DNA from: CAYWWM01 sp965198025
Lineage (GTDB): Bacteria > Acidobacteriota > Terriglobia > 2-12-FULL-54-10
DNA length: 64,000 bases
Reading direction: 5' to 3'
NCBI GenBank assembly: GCA_965198025.1
Contig: OZ240237.1
Span: 3,100,001-3,164,000, forward strand
Positions 49,977 through 58,782 of this stretch are shown here, in pieces; within the stretch, counting starts at the first letter, position 1, and every line of letters starts with the position of its first letter. The notes under the pieces were generated by a model. It did no database searches and was not told where the DNA came from. It worked only from the letters and a program-made list of their open reading frames with translations. Made by a program: the position numbers and the translations under genes.

Positions 49977-51929
49977 TTACAACGACGAACGCTGCTCCCG
50001 CTCGGCATACTCCAGCCAGTAGCGGTCCTCGGTCGGCCCTACCTCGAGCTGTTTCGATCCATCGCGCCGCGCCTCTTGTAGCTCCCGCTCGTTCTGCGGC
50101 TCGATCCACCACATCGTCCACACGGCGCTGTAGTCGCCGATCCGCGAAAGATATCCCGGCGGCGCTCCGAACTTGTTCCAGTACACCACGCGCGTGAACG
50201 GGGCGGACCAGAGCAGGATGTATTGGTAGGAGTCGGCTAGAATCCCGTCGACTTCTCGGATCACGCGCTCGCGATCCTCGGGATCGAACATCAGATCGTA
50301 TTCCTCCAGCAGCTCATCCACGCGCTCGCTCTTGAAGCCGGTGATGTTATTCGTATTCTCGACGTCGGCGAGCCGGGAATGCCAGCTCGTCTCCGGATTC
50401 GGGAACAGCAGCCCGCCCCAGGCCAGGTTCGCCATCTGGAACCGCCGCTCGTTGACCATCTGGAACTGTGTTTCCGGGGTAATCAAGCGGAGATTCATCG
50501 TAATCCCCACCCGCCGCAAGTCCTCCTGATACACCGTCAGGTGCGGCTCGAACGTCTGGCTCCGGTACAGGAGCTCCAGTTGCAATGGAATCCCATTCTT
50601 GACCAGTCGGCCCTGGGCATCGCGGCTGTCCCATCCGGCTTCGGCCAGGAGTTGCAGCCCCTCCTCCGGGTTGTACTCATTCTTTGGATTGTCGGGGTTT
50701 TCATAAGAGGTGTAGGCGTAGTAGGAATTCGCTGGCTCGTACTCGTTGTACATGATCTTCTCGATCAACTGCGGCCGGTTAAACAGCAGCGCCAGCGCCT
50801 TGCGGACGCGAATATCGTCGAAGGGTGGCCGCCGCGTGTTCAGCGCGAAGCCCGCGAACCCCCCCGGCGCGTTGTTGTAAATCTTGCGCTTTTGGGTCAG
50901 CCCCCTCTGAATCTCCTCGAAATTAAGTTCCTCTACCCACTGGCGGGCTCGTCCGACCGGGAATGCGTCCAGCTCGCCCTTCTTGAACATCTCGAAGGCG
51001 AGATTCTCGTCCCGCACCACCACGAACCGCAACTCGTCGAAGTTTCCAGTACCGACGTTCGCTCGCGCTTTCTCGGCCCAGTAATTCTGGCGCCGCCGCG
51101 CCGTGATGGACCGGCCGCGGTCCACGTCGGCCTCCAGAATCGTGTACGGTCCGGAACCCGGCATCAAATTGTAGTTATACTCCTGCAGATACGTCTCGCC
51201 GTTGACGTCCTTCAGGATGTACGCCGGGAAGATCTGCATCCCGGAAAAATACAGGAAGTTCCTCCAGTTCAGTTCCTTGGCCCGCACGCTGACAATGTAC
51301 TTACTCTCCGCCACCGGGCGTTCGAGCTTCCCGAATGTCAGTTGGTTGGACGGAGATTGCAGCGTCGGGTCCATGCGGAAGTCGTACGACGCCACCACGT
51401 CTTCGCTGGTGACGGGCTGGCCGTCCGAAAACCGTGCGTTCGGATTGATCCGGAACCGGAACGTCATCTTGTCGTCCGATACCTGCCAATGCGTTGCCAG
51501 TGCGGGAAGGAATTCGAGCGTCGTCGGATGCAGGCCCAGCAGGGTCTCATAGGCCATCGCGGTGACCCCGTAATTGAACGCCGTGTTCGATTCCGGCCCT
51601 TGCACCCGCAGCGTGCCGGGGAAACTGGGAAGATGGTCGCGGAAGACTCCGCCTTTCAGAGCATGCGGGTCCCCGATCAGGTCGAAATCCGTGTTCGTTT
51701 CCCAGCCTCCGCCCGTGAAGCCGGCGCCTCCTTCTGCAGCAGAAACCGCCGGATCGGCCCCGGCGTCGGCGTCCGGAAAGACCGGGTAGTCGTTCTTGTC
51801 CATCGACACCGGTCCGGTCCGCTCCTGGACCCCGGACAACCCCGAACCTTCCGGGCCTCCCCCTGAGCTGCAACCCGCCGCCAGCACCAGAGCCAGTGCC
51901 GGGATCAAGACAAAAAGATTCCGCTTCAT
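49977..51929 (-). CDS. Extracellular solute-binding protein, family 5 (oligopeptide receptor, lipoprotein)
   Basis: This 650-residue periplasmic receptor begins with a lipoprotein signal and lipobox LAAGC (Cys20). The mature part has NYGVTAMAYETLLGL, RFRINPNARFSDGQPVTSEDVVASYDF (the family 5 signature), LPxLATHW and a C-terminal MFDPEDRERVIREVDGILAD. It matches the YejA/OppA group in size. It delivers peptides to the permease pair encoded downstream. It heads the operon, and the intergenic gap to the oppB-type gene is about 97 bp. The upstream region toward clpS carries a 9-bp tandem repeat. Confidence 0.92.
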   Translation of the reverse strand: MKRNLFVLIPALALVLAAGCSSGGGPEGSGLSGVQERTGPVSMDKNDYPVFPDADAGADPAVSAAEGGAGFTGGGWETNTDFDLIGDPHALKGGVFRDHLPSFPGTLRVQGPESNTAFNYGVTAMAYETLLGLHPTTLEFLPALATHWQVSDDKMTFRFRINPNARFSDGQPVTSEDVVASYDFRMDPTLQSPSNQLTFGKLERPVAESKYIVSVRAKELNWRNFLYFSGMQIFPAYILKDVNGETYLQEYNYNLMPGSGPYTILEADVDRGRSITARRRQNYWAEKARANVGTGNFDELRFVVVRDENLAFEMFKKGELDAFPVGRARQWVEELNFEEIQRGLTQKRKIYNNAPGGFAGFALNTRRPPFDDIRVRKALALLFNRPQLIEKIMYNEYEPANSYYAYTSYENPDNPKNEYNPEEGLQLLAEAGWDSRDAQGRLVKNGIPLQLELLYRSQTFEPHLTVYQEDLRRVGITMNLRLITPETQFQMVNERRFQMANLAWGGLLFPNPETSWHSRLADVENTNNITGFKSERVDELLEEYDLMFDPEDRERVIREVDGILADSYQYILLWSAPFTRVVYWNKFGAPPGYLSRIGDYSAVWTMWWIEPQNERELQEARRDGSKQLEVGPTEDRYWLEYAEREQRSSL

Positions 51930-52057
51930 GATAGGTTCCTCCGCGAGGCCATTCCCGCCTTTATGGAATATCTCATTCTAACAGCAGCCACAAGACGCGA
52001 GGAAGCCCCAAAGCGCCATTGGCTAAAAGCTTTGGGCCATTTTTTGTCTGACGAAGG

Positions 52058-52093
52058 AACCGAGAGAACCGAACGAACCGAAAAAACCGAAGC
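52058..52093. repeat. 9-bp tandem repeat block (AACCGANNN x 4)
   Basis: Four nonamers follow each other: AACCGAGAG, AACCGAACG, AACCGAAAA and AACCGAAGC. A related block in the opposite orientation lies at 32951-32995. Both are in intergenic DNA with a nearly identical lead-in (GAAGGAACCGA). Confidence 0.7.
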
Positions 52094-52150
52094 ATAAAGC
52101 CCGATTGAAGGAACCTCGGTGAAGAGGTACACTTTTCCTGGATTGGTTGG

Positions 52151-52483
52151 ATGAATCCCATGAGTTCTTCGTCGGCCGTACTGCCCGAAATCGAAGACGA
52201 GACAAGGGACCGGCTTGAGCCCTTGTACCAAGTCATTCTGCTCAACGACGACGACCACACCTACGACTACGTTATCGAGATGCTGCAGAAGATCTTCCGG
52301 TTTTCTGCGGCCAAGGCGTTCTCGCACGCCGTCGAGGTGGACACGCGCGGCACGACCATTTTGGCCTCCTACGCTCTGGAGGAAGCCGAGCACAAGCGGG
52401 ACCGCATCCACTCCTACGGCCCCGACTGGCGGCTGGAGCGCTCCGTCGGCTCAATGACCGCCCTGGTCGAACCCGTCGCGTGA
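52151..52483 (+). CDS. clpS: ATP-dependent Clp protease adaptor protein
   Basis: This 110-residue ClpS delivers N-degron substrates to ClpAP or a related ClpC. YQVILLNDDDHTYDYVIEML contains the conserved ND motif and the hydrophobic binding pocket, and KIFRFSAAKAFSHAVEVDTRG matches the following helix and strand. The start ATG is at 52151, with another in-frame ATG 9 nt later. No clpA gene is adjacent. It lies divergent from the peptide receptor operon and upstream of exported hypothetical genes. Confidence 0.93.
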   Translation: MNPMSSSSAVLPEIEDETRDRLEPLYQVILLNDDDHTYDYVIEMLQKIFRFSAAKAFSHAVEVDTRGTTILASYALEEAEHKRDRIHSYGPDWRLERSVGSMTALVEPVA

Positions 52484-52519
52484 CAACGGGTCGCGAAAGA
52501 AGGATGGAAGGAAGGTTCT

Positions 52520-53227
52520 ATGCGCAATCGCTTCATCTGTTTCATCACGGTGGTGCTGGCTGCTGTAGCCGTCTCACCCCCCGCCCAGGCCCAAACGGCC
52601 GCGGGCGAGTCCATTCCGAACCTTTCCGGAATCTGGTTCGCGGACTTTACGGAGTTTGGCGGCCGGTTCACGCGCGAGGACCCGCCGCTGCAGCCCCAGG
52701 CTCTGGAAATCTTCCGGCGCAACCGTGAAGGCCTCGAATTCACCGCCACCGGCCTTGACCCGCTCGACCCATTGACCTTCTGCTATCCGGTCGGTGGGGT
52801 GCGCCAGATGCTGCTGCGCCAGTTCGAGCTCGTGCAAGCCCCCCAGGAAGTCCTGCTGCTGCACGAGTTCAACAGCGAGGTGCGGCGCATCCACCTGGAC
52901 GGCCGCGAGCGCCCGGACGGCTGGCCTTTCGGCTGGATGGGTCACTCCGTGGGCCACTATGACGGTGACACGCTTGTTGTGGATACCACCGGTTTCAATG
53001 ACATTACCTGGTTCGACCGCGCCGGCACTCCCCATAGCACCGAGTTGCACGTCATCGAGCGCTTCCGGCGTCCCAACAGGGAAACGCTGACGGTGGACTT
53101 CCGCTTCGAGGACCCCCAGACGTTCACCCGCCCGTGGAATGCGACCCGAACCTATCCGTTGCGTATAGATCTCGAAATCCTCGAACACGTGACCTGCGAG
53201 GAAACATTGCGGATAGGCAATCCCTAG
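52520..53227 (+). CDS. Exported hypothetical protein, paralogue of the next gene
   Basis: This 235-residue protein has a Sec signal (1-24, ending AQAQ) and starts at the ATG at 52520 with GGAAGG upstream. Conserved elements are NLSGIWFADFT, RPDGWPFGWMGHSVGHYDGDTLVVDTTGFND and ERFRRPNRETLTVDFRFEDPQTFTRPW, which are shared with the following gene. Proteins of this type are abundant as exported unknowns in this phylum and in related soil bacteria. The beta-rich GxGDTLVVDTxG pattern suggests a lipocalin-like or beta-sandwich binding protein. There is no enzymatic motif. Confidence 0.8.
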   Translation: MRNRFICFITVVLAAVAVSPPAQAQTAAGESIPNLSGIWFADFTEFGGRFTREDPPLQPQALEIFRRNREGLEFTATGLDPLDPLTFCYPVGGVRQMLLRQFELVQAPQEVLLLHEFNSEVRRIHLDGRERPDGWPFGWMGHSVGHYDGDTLVVDTTGFNDITWFDRAGTPHSTELHVIERFRRPNRETLTVDFRFEDPQTFTRPWNATRTYPLRIDLEILEHVTCEETLRIGNP

Positions 53228-53241
53228 TGAGGAGATTTTCT

Positions 53242-53982
53242 ATGCGTCAGCTGACAAAAGAATCTGTAGGAACCATGCTGGCAGGTGTTGCCTGTCTGTT
53301 GGCCTCGGCCGTGGCGCTCGCTCAAGGCCCTCCCGTGATGGGCCCCGGACCAGGCCAGCCCGATTTGACCGGCTATTGGACCTCCGGCGGTGTGAGCTCC
53401 ATCTTCAGCCAGAATCCTCCGCTCACCCCCGAGGCTGCCGCCATACGTGCCCGCAACCGCCAGGGTTTGACCGACCCCACCGAACAGGGCCTGGACGAAC
53501 TGGACCCCGCCACGTGGTGCTATCCGATTGGTCCGGCGCGGGCCATGGTCCTGCGCCAGTTCCAGATCGTGCAGACGCCGCAGAAGACCTATATCCTGAC
53601 CGAGTGGGACTCGCTCGTCCGCCACGTCTATACCGATGGCCGGGAGCATCCTCCGGGCTGGCCCTTCGGCTGGATGGGCCACTCCATTGGGAGGTACGAG
53701 GACGAGACCCTGATCGTGGATACTGTCAGTCTGAACGGCATTCCCTGGCTCGATTTCTCGGGAACTCCGTATAGCGACGCGCTCCACATGGTCGAGCGCA
53801 TCCGCCGCGCAGCGCAGGACCGCCTCGAGATTCAGTTCCGTTTCGAAGACCCCAAATCGTATAGCCGCCCCTGGGAATCCACCATAACCTACATGCCCGC
53901 CCCGGAGAATCTGGACCACGTCACCTGCGAGGACTACCTGCGGATGGGGACTTACCGGGAAGCATACTGGCCCCCGAGATGA
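53242..53982 (+). CDS. Exported hypothetical protein, second paralogue
   Basis: This 246-residue protein starts at the ATG at 53242 with GTGAGGAG upstream, 14 bp after the previous gene. The signal peptide ends near residue 28 (ALAQ). It shares the PGWPFGWMGHSIGRYEDETLIVDT, ERIRRAAQDRLEIQFRFEDPKSYSRPW and LDHVTCED blocks with its neighbour. The two form a tandem duplicated operon. The first mature segment (MGPGPGQPDLTGYW) is more Gly/Pro-rich than in the neighbour. No function assigned. Confidence 0.8.
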   Translation: MRQLTKESVGTMLAGVACLLASAVALAQGPPVMGPGPGQPDLTGYWTSGGVSSIFSQNPPLTPEAAAIRARNRQGLTDPTEQGLDELDPATWCYPIGPARAMVLRQFQIVQTPQKTYILTEWDSLVRHVYTDGREHPPGWPFGWMGHSIGRYEDETLIVDTVSLNGIPWLDFSGTPYSDALHMVERIRRAAQDRLEIQFRFEDPKSYSRPWESTITYMPAPENLDHVTCEDYLRMGTYREAYWPPR

Positions 53983-54010
53983 TTCTTGAATTGGAAGGAA
54001 TGCGGCGGGA

Positions 54011-54358
54011 TTACAGCGGCCGACACTGCGTACTCGAGGGAAGCATGCCCGCGCACCGGAACGCTTCCGCCCGGCCCACCGTTACGAACGAGCAGGCATT
54101 GTCCTTCCCCGTCTGGATCACCTGCGCCTCGTCTTCACCGCGGACCGTCAGGCACTTGGTGCGCCCTTCGAATTCCACGCAGACGTTGCACTCCACCTGG
54201 CGAATGGAGAACGTCTGATACACGATTGCCCCAAACAGCAGGGCCGCAAACGCGATCCCGGCGATGGCGGGTTTTGAGATGAGTCGGGCTATGGGATCCT
54301 CCAATCGGCATCGCTGCGTCTCTTGCTCCCCGCCCCCGCGCTCCGTTCTATACTGCAT
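54011..54358 (-). CDS. Hypothetical membrane-anchored Cys-rich protein
   Basis: This 115-residue protein is taken from the ATG at 54358. The frame is open up to 54403, but the predicted -10 element lies at 54392-54397, so translation must start further down. One membrane helix (AIAGIAFAALLFGAIVYQTF) is followed by a domain with CNVCVEFEGRTKC, C..., C... and a final C, suggesting disulphides or metal binding. No family is recognised. Confidence 0.6.
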   Translation of the reverse strand: MQYRTERGGGEQETQRCRLEDPIARLISKPAIAGIAFAALLFGAIVYQTFSIRQVECNVCVEFEGRTKCLTVRGEDEAQVIQTGKDNACSFVTVGRAEAFRCAGMLPSSTQCRPL

Positions 54359-54391
54359 GAGGCGGTGAGCATGCAGGCGCCTGACCTCTTG

Positions 54392-54419
54392 AATGTAGCG
54401 CAACCCTGGATTTTGTCAA
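54392..54419 (-). promoter_or_regulatory. Predicted sigma70-type promoter of the Cys-rich membrane protein gene
   Basis: On the minus strand TTGACA (54419-54414) and TACATT (54397-54392) are separated by 16 bp. The start point would be near 54385, 27 bp upstream of the ATG at 54358. Confidence 0.6.
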
Positions 54420-54511
54420 CCAGGATTTTGCCGGGCGAGAGCATTGGAATGCCGAATCAGCCTGCCGAGCGATCAGAGCAGTCCGGCTGACTTGGGCTCT
54501 GCCGGCGTCTC

Positions 54512-54763
54512 ATGGCTCTTTCGCCTGACGGCACCCATCTCGTTTATGCCGCGAATCAGCGGATCTATCTGTGCGCAATGGATGAACTGAAGTCTACGCC
54601 CATGCGGGACGGGCTTTGCCACCATGCTCGCCCCGCGTTTTGTCCGGATGGGCCTACGCCTGAACTTCCAAGAGTTCATGGAATCCCCCTCCTGGCGCCC
54701 GGCCGGCCGCTGAAAAGATTGTCCGATCTGGGGAAATCCATGTCACAATTTGGTCTTCGGTAG
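54512..54763 (+). pseudogene. Relic of a WD40/PD40 beta-propeller (TolB-like) protein
   Basis: The ORF begins MALSPDGTHLVYAANQRIYL and continues AMDELKSTPMRD, which is the blade pattern of PD40-type propellers found in acidobacterial Ser/Thr kinases and TolB-like proteins. A second, poorly preserved blade remains around RPAFCPDG, and LKRLSDLGKSMSQFG ends it. There is no kinase domain or signal in this 420-bp intergenic stretch. It is probably decayed. Confidence 0.45.
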
Positions 54764-54825
54764 GGTTGCCGGATCGGGACGATTCCGTTGTCATGACTCC
54801 ATGCGTGGAGTGAGAGGAGGAGGAA

Positions 54826-56280
54826 ATGAATCGAAGCACAGACTTGGCCACATGGTTCTTAACCTCTGTTCTGTTGGGCGTCGGCTTTCTGGCGTTGTTC
54901 GTCGCAAGCGCGCGCGCGCAAACCGTCGTGCGCTTCCCGACCGAAGACGGCATGATGCTCTACGCCACTCTGCATATGCCGGTGAATCCCCGGCCACCGT
55001 TTGCGGGAGCCGTACTGTTCGCCGAGCCAGAATGGATTGTCCGCTCGACCTATGACACCTCGAACATCGCCCGCGACCTCGCCGAGAACTACGGTATGGC
55101 GGTACTGACTGTGGATTTTCGCGGTACGGCTGGGAATCTCCTCGAGGGACGAATGTTCCAAACGTTTTCCCCGCGCGAACGGGACGGTCTGCAACTTGAC
55201 GTCCGTGGGGCCATTCGGTTTCTCTCTGACCAGGACGGCGTTGACCCGCATCGCATTGCCCTCGTGGGCGTAGGCGTCGGAGCCGACTATGTCCTGCGTG
55301 AAGCGGCGGAAAGCCCCGGAGTTCAGGGCGTGGTGCTGATTTCGGGCGCACTCAGCGAGTCCGCCCGAAATTACATCCGCACCCGCAGCGACATTCCGAT
55401 TCTCTGCATTGCCGGCACGGATGACAAGGAAGGCTTCCGGGAGATGTCGGAAGCCTTTTACCTCTCCGAAAACAAAGCCAGCAACATTATCCTGTCTACC
55501 GGCCACGGAACCACTATTTTCAGCCGCACCGCAGGCCTGGCGGATCGGGTCACCGCATGGATCGTCGAGAACATCAAGGGCCTCGGCCCGGAGATTGAGA
55601 TTTCTTTCAAGACAGAAGACGGCTGGTCCCTGCATGGAAAGCTGCGCCGTCCAGGGAACGTGGAGCCGGGGGTACGGGTTCCGAGTGTGGTCCTGGTCCA
55701 TGGCGCGCAACATGACCAGGAGACCTACTATAGCCTGAGTCGTGCTCTGGCCAAGAGAGGCGTCGCCAGTCTATCCTTCGACTGGCGCGGCAAGAACCGC
55801 GAACTCAGCGAAACCCGCGGCCATTACGGCGTGAACTTCCCGAGGGAGGAGCAGGACAAGACGCACCTGGATGTAAAGGCGGCGATTAACTTCCTGGCGG
55901 GGCAGGACGGCATTATCCCGGACCGGACCGGACTCGTAGCGGCGACCCGGGGCACCAGTTACGCCATCAAAGGCTCCGTCGGCGACGACCGCGTCAAGAC
56001 CATGGTCATGCTGTCGCAATACGCCATCGACGACGCCGACCGCCAATTCCTGACCACCACCGACATTCCGATTTTCTTTATCGCCAGTTTGGAGGATCGA
56101 AACACCGAACTGGGCGGCTTGGGCGACTTCACGGTCGAAGCCCATCGCATTGCGAAGAACAAATTCACCGAGCTGATTCTCTTCGACGATGCCGGACGCG
56201 GCTCTGAGATGCTCGAATTCAAGGACGAGCTCGAAGGCATGATCGTCCGCTGGTTTCAGAACAAGTTGTCAAATGAATGA
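54826..56280 (+). CDS. Exported protein with two alpha/beta-hydrolase-like domains lacking Ser nucleophiles
   Basis: This 484-residue protein starts at the ATG at 54826 with GGAGGAGG. The signal peptide ends near residue 32 (ARAQ). Two homologous alpha/beta-hydrolase domains follow (about 33-255 and 260-484), each opening with FxTEDGxxLxxxL(H/R). The nucleophile elbows read GVGVG and ATRGT instead of GxSxG, and the usual catalytic His positions are not obvious. It is likely a non-enzymatic or atypical esterase-like binding protein. It is upstream of a PQQ-like protein gene with a 79-bp gap. Confidence 0.82.
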   Translation: MNRSTDLATWFLTSVLLGVGFLALFVASARAQTVVRFPTEDGMMLYATLHMPVNPRPPFAGAVLFAEPEWIVRSTYDTSNIARDLAENYGMAVLTVDFRGTAGNLLEGRMFQTFSPRERDGLQLDVRGAIRFLSDQDGVDPHRIALVGVGVGADYVLREAAESPGVQGVVLISGALSESARNYIRTRSDIPILCIAGTDDKEGFREMSEAFYLSENKASNIILSTGHGTTIFSRTAGLADRVTAWIVENIKGLGPEIEISFKTEDGWSLHGKLRRPGNVEPGVRVPSVVLVHGAQHDQETYYSLSRALAKRGVASLSFDWRGKNRELSETRGHYGVNFPREEQDKTHLDVKAAINFLAGQDGIIPDRTGLVAATRGTSYAIKGSVGDDRVKTMVMLSQYAIDDADRQFLTTTDIPIFFIASLEDRNTELGGLGDFTVEAHRIAKNKFTELILFDDAGRGSEMLEFKDELEGMIVRWFQNKLSNE

Positions 56281-56359
56281 TCGCGGAAAGACTATCTTGA
56301 GCGGTCATTCCGGTCGTAGCGAAGAACCTGCTTGGCCTGTCCCTGGAAAGGAGGCGCTG

Positions 56360-57814
56360 ATGGTACGCGACAACATCACGCGGAGACGATTTCTGCACGC
56401 TGCTGGTGGAGCGGCTGCCTTGGGGCTACTCGGCCCCTCCCGTGCATTTCCGGTTCTGCAATCAGGAAACCTGCCGCGACCCGGTCCTGCCGACTGGCCG
56501 CGTTTCGGATATGACATTCACAACACCCGCTTCAACTCCAAGGAAACCGTCATCGGCTCGAACAACGTCGAGCGCCTGAAACTCAAGTGGCAGTTTGACA
56601 CGGAAGAGAACTTCGTGATCCAGCAGACTCCCGCTGTAATCGGAGACACTGTTTTTATTGGCTCCGGCCGGTATCACTACGCCATTGACAGCGCCACCGG
56701 AAGACTCAAGTGGCGGTTCGAGTGGGCCACCGGTGGCGAGTGGGAACGAACCGCCTTTAATTCGCTCAAGAACCGCGGCACTCGCTCCTCCCCGCACTAC
56801 GAGAACGGCCGCATTTATTTCGGCTCCGGCTCGACCGCCGTCTACTGCGTGGACGCCGCCACCGGAACCGAAATCTGGCGCCGCCACCTCACCACCGAAG
56901 AGCTCGTCGAACCGCAGAGTTTCTATTCGCCCGTCGTCTACAACGGCAAGGTCTTCATGGCCTACAGCGGCGGCGACGCGAAAATTTTCTGCCTCGACGC
57001 CGAGACCGGCAACATCCGCTGGCAGTGGCGCGTCGCACAGGACGTCCCCGAGGATTGGAAAACCGGCGGCGGTTCCCTCTGGACCTCCGGCGCCATTGAC
57101 GCCGAACACAACATCATCTACAACGCCACCGGCAGCAACAAAGCCTTCATGCCCAACCTGAATCTCTACACCACCAGCGTCGTGGCGCATGACATGGATA
57201 CCGGCGAGCTGCTTTGGTATTATCAGGCCCACCCGCAGGACGCCTTCGACCTGGACTTCTGCGCCCACCCGATGGTGCTCGACGCCGTTTCACCCGGCCG
57301 CTTCCGGGGCGACGTCCGGCCCTGCGTCGTCGCCGGCAACAAGGCGGGCATCTATTGCCTGAACCGCTTTACCGGCGAGTTGTACTGGAAAGTGATGCTC
57401 GGCGCGGCCTGCGCTGGCTGCGGTCCGTTAATTGACGCCATCGCCACCGCTGGCAACACGGTGTACTGCCAGTATGCTTCCTCCGTCAGCAATCCGCAGA
57501 TGGCCGTTACCGCCGCGTTGCACGCCTACAACGGCGCCATCGAATGGATCGTTCCGAACCCGGCGATGAACTCGGCGCCGATCGCGGTCGCCAACGGCGT
57601 GCTCTATCAGGGCATGAACAACGGCCTCGTCGAGGCCCTCGACGCCAGCAACGGCCGCCGCCTCTGGCAGTACCAGATGCCCAGCGCCTACCGCGGCGGC
57701 GTCGCCGTCGCCAACGGCGCTATCTACACCAGCAACGGCGAGCCCACGTCCTGGTCCGGCCAGTCGTTGCCCTACAAGCATTCCCTCTATTGTTTTACGG
57801 TGGACGGCCAATGA
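56360..57814 (+). CDS. Tat-exported PQQ-like beta-propeller protein
   Basis: This 484-residue protein starts at the ATG at 56360 with AAAGGAGG upstream. A Tat signal (ITRRRFLHAAGGAAALGLLG) leads to a propeller with repeated strands of the PQQ-enzyme type (GRLKWRFEWATGG, GTEIWRRHLTTEE, GNIRWQWRVAQD, GELLWYYQ, GELYWKVMLG, GRRLWQYQMP). A CAGC pair occurs near the middle (AACAGCGPL). It may be a quinoprotein dehydrogenase-like enzyme or a BamB-type scaffold, as the acidic residues for PQQ and Ca are not certain. The cupredoxin-like gene follows. Confidence 0.87.
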   Translation: MVRDNITRRRFLHAAGGAAALGLLGPSRAFPVLQSGNLPRPGPADWPRFGYDIHNTRFNSKETVIGSNNVERLKLKWQFDTEENFVIQQTPAVIGDTVFIGSGRYHYAIDSATGRLKWRFEWATGGEWERTAFNSLKNRGTRSSPHYENGRIYFGSGSTAVYCVDAATGTEIWRRHLTTEELVEPQSFYSPVVYNGKVFMAYSGGDAKIFCLDAETGNIRWQWRVAQDVPEDWKTGGGSLWTSGAIDAEHNIIYNATGSNKAFMPNLNLYTTSVVAHDMDTGELLWYYQAHPQDAFDLDFCAHPMVLDAVSPGRFRGDVRPCVVAGNKAGIYCLNRFTGELYWKVMLGAACAGCGPLIDAIATAGNTVYCQYASSVSNPQMAVTAALHAYNGAIEWIVPNPAMNSAPIAVANGVLYQGMNNGLVEALDASNGRRLWQYQMPSAYRGGVAVANGAIYTSNGEPTSWSGQSLPYKHSLYCFTVDGQ

Positions 57815-57937
57815 TACAGCGAGGGTATTTGCGTGACCGTTTCTGCGGAATCGTCTCGGAAGCCGGATTTTCACATTACCGCCGCCTGCTTGCCCGCCCG
57901 GCAAAGGCAATGTCGTTTTAGAGAAGGAGAACCAAGC

Positions 57938-58549
57938 ATGACCCCCAAACTCACCCGCCGCCACCTCTTGAAAACCTCCGCCCTGGGTATCGCCGCCCTC
58001 CACGTCCCGGGCTTCAAGATCGAAGTCCTGGGCCAAAGCGGTGACGCGGTTGAGATCACCATCAACAGCGTCTACATCCGCGGCCAATGGTTCTATGACC
58101 CGGCGGGCCTCTACATTGAGCCTGGAACCACCGTCCGCTGGGTGCCGACCAAGTGGGGAGCGACCGTTACCGCCTTCCATCCCTCGAACGCCAACCACGA
58201 GCTGCGCATTCCGGAAAACGCACGGCCTTTTAACTCGGGGCTCATCGGCGAAGACAGCATCCGCTACAACCGGTTTGAATGGACATTTGACGTCGAAGGA
58301 ACCTACGACTATTTCAGTCTCCACCACGAGCCGCTCGGCATGGTCGGCCGCATCGTCGTCGGTAGCCCCGGCGGCCCCGCCGAATCGAACCGCCCTGGCT
58401 ACGGCGCCCGAGATGGCCGCGCGCCCGTCTTCCCCGCCCAGGCGAAGCTCCTCGAATTCCTTTCTTCGCAGAACATTGCCGCTCGGAAAACAGTCCCCTA
58501 CCCCACCGACCTCCTTGTCCGCAAGTACCCTTACGGCGAGCTGCATTAG
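57938..58549 (+). CDS. Tat-exported cupredoxin-like protein without the copper-ligand Cys
   Basis: This 203-residue protein starts at the ATG at 57938 with GAGAAGGAG upstream. The signal is LTRRHLLKTSALGIAALHV. The fold is cupredoxin-like, with VRWVPTKWGATVTAFHP (the upstream ligand His) and GTYDYFSLHHEPLGMVGRIVVG. In blue-copper proteins this last block has Cys in place of the Ser. Met and His ligands remain. Type-1 copper is therefore unlikely, though a type-2-like or no-copper site is possible. It follows the PQQ-like gene by 123 bp and shares its Tat export, so it may be its partner. Confidence 0.8.
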   Translation: MTPKLTRRHLLKTSALGIAALHVPGFKIEVLGQSGDAVEITINSVYIRGQWFYDPAGLYIEPGTTVRWVPTKWGATVTAFHPSNANHELRIPENARPFNSGLIGEDSIRYNRFEWTFDVEGTYDYFSLHHEPLGMVGRIVVGSPGGPAESNRPGYGARDGRAPVFPAQAKLLEFLSSQNIAARKTVPYPTDLLVRKYPYGELH

Positions 58550-58561
58550 CGGAGGTGTGCA

Positions 58562-58725
58562 ATGAGAGCTTTCTTGTGCTCTCCGGTTTGCTTTTGTTCG
58601 TCGGAGTGGCTCACGTTCAGGACCTCTGTTCCCTGGCCGTGAAGGTTCTCGACGCTGAAGGAAAGGAAGTGCAGGCGCGTGTCACGGTTGCAGAGCGCGA
58701 TGGACCCTGGATTGTGCAAGAGTAG
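58562..58725 (+). pseudogene. Frameshifted 5' relic of an exported protein (carboxypeptidase-regulatory-like)
   Basis: An ATG at 58562 has a good GGAGGTG site, but its own frame ends after 26 codons. The shifted frame carries a signal-like SFLVLSGLLLFVGVAHVQD and then LAVKVLDAEGKEVQARVTV, a regulatory beta-domain start, until TAG at 58723. One missing base near the start codon would join the frames. The rest of the gene is absent, so it is a decayed fragment. Confidence 0.45.
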
Positions 58726-58782
58726 AGACCAGGTGGTGTTGGATTCTGCGGCGAACGAGGCGCCCTGATGGAGGAACCTCGC

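Noticed and set aside
50379..51866. A 495-codon plus-strand open frame opposite the peptide receptor gene
   Set aside because: No motif, biased composition, and it lies entirely within a recognisable family 5 receptor gene.
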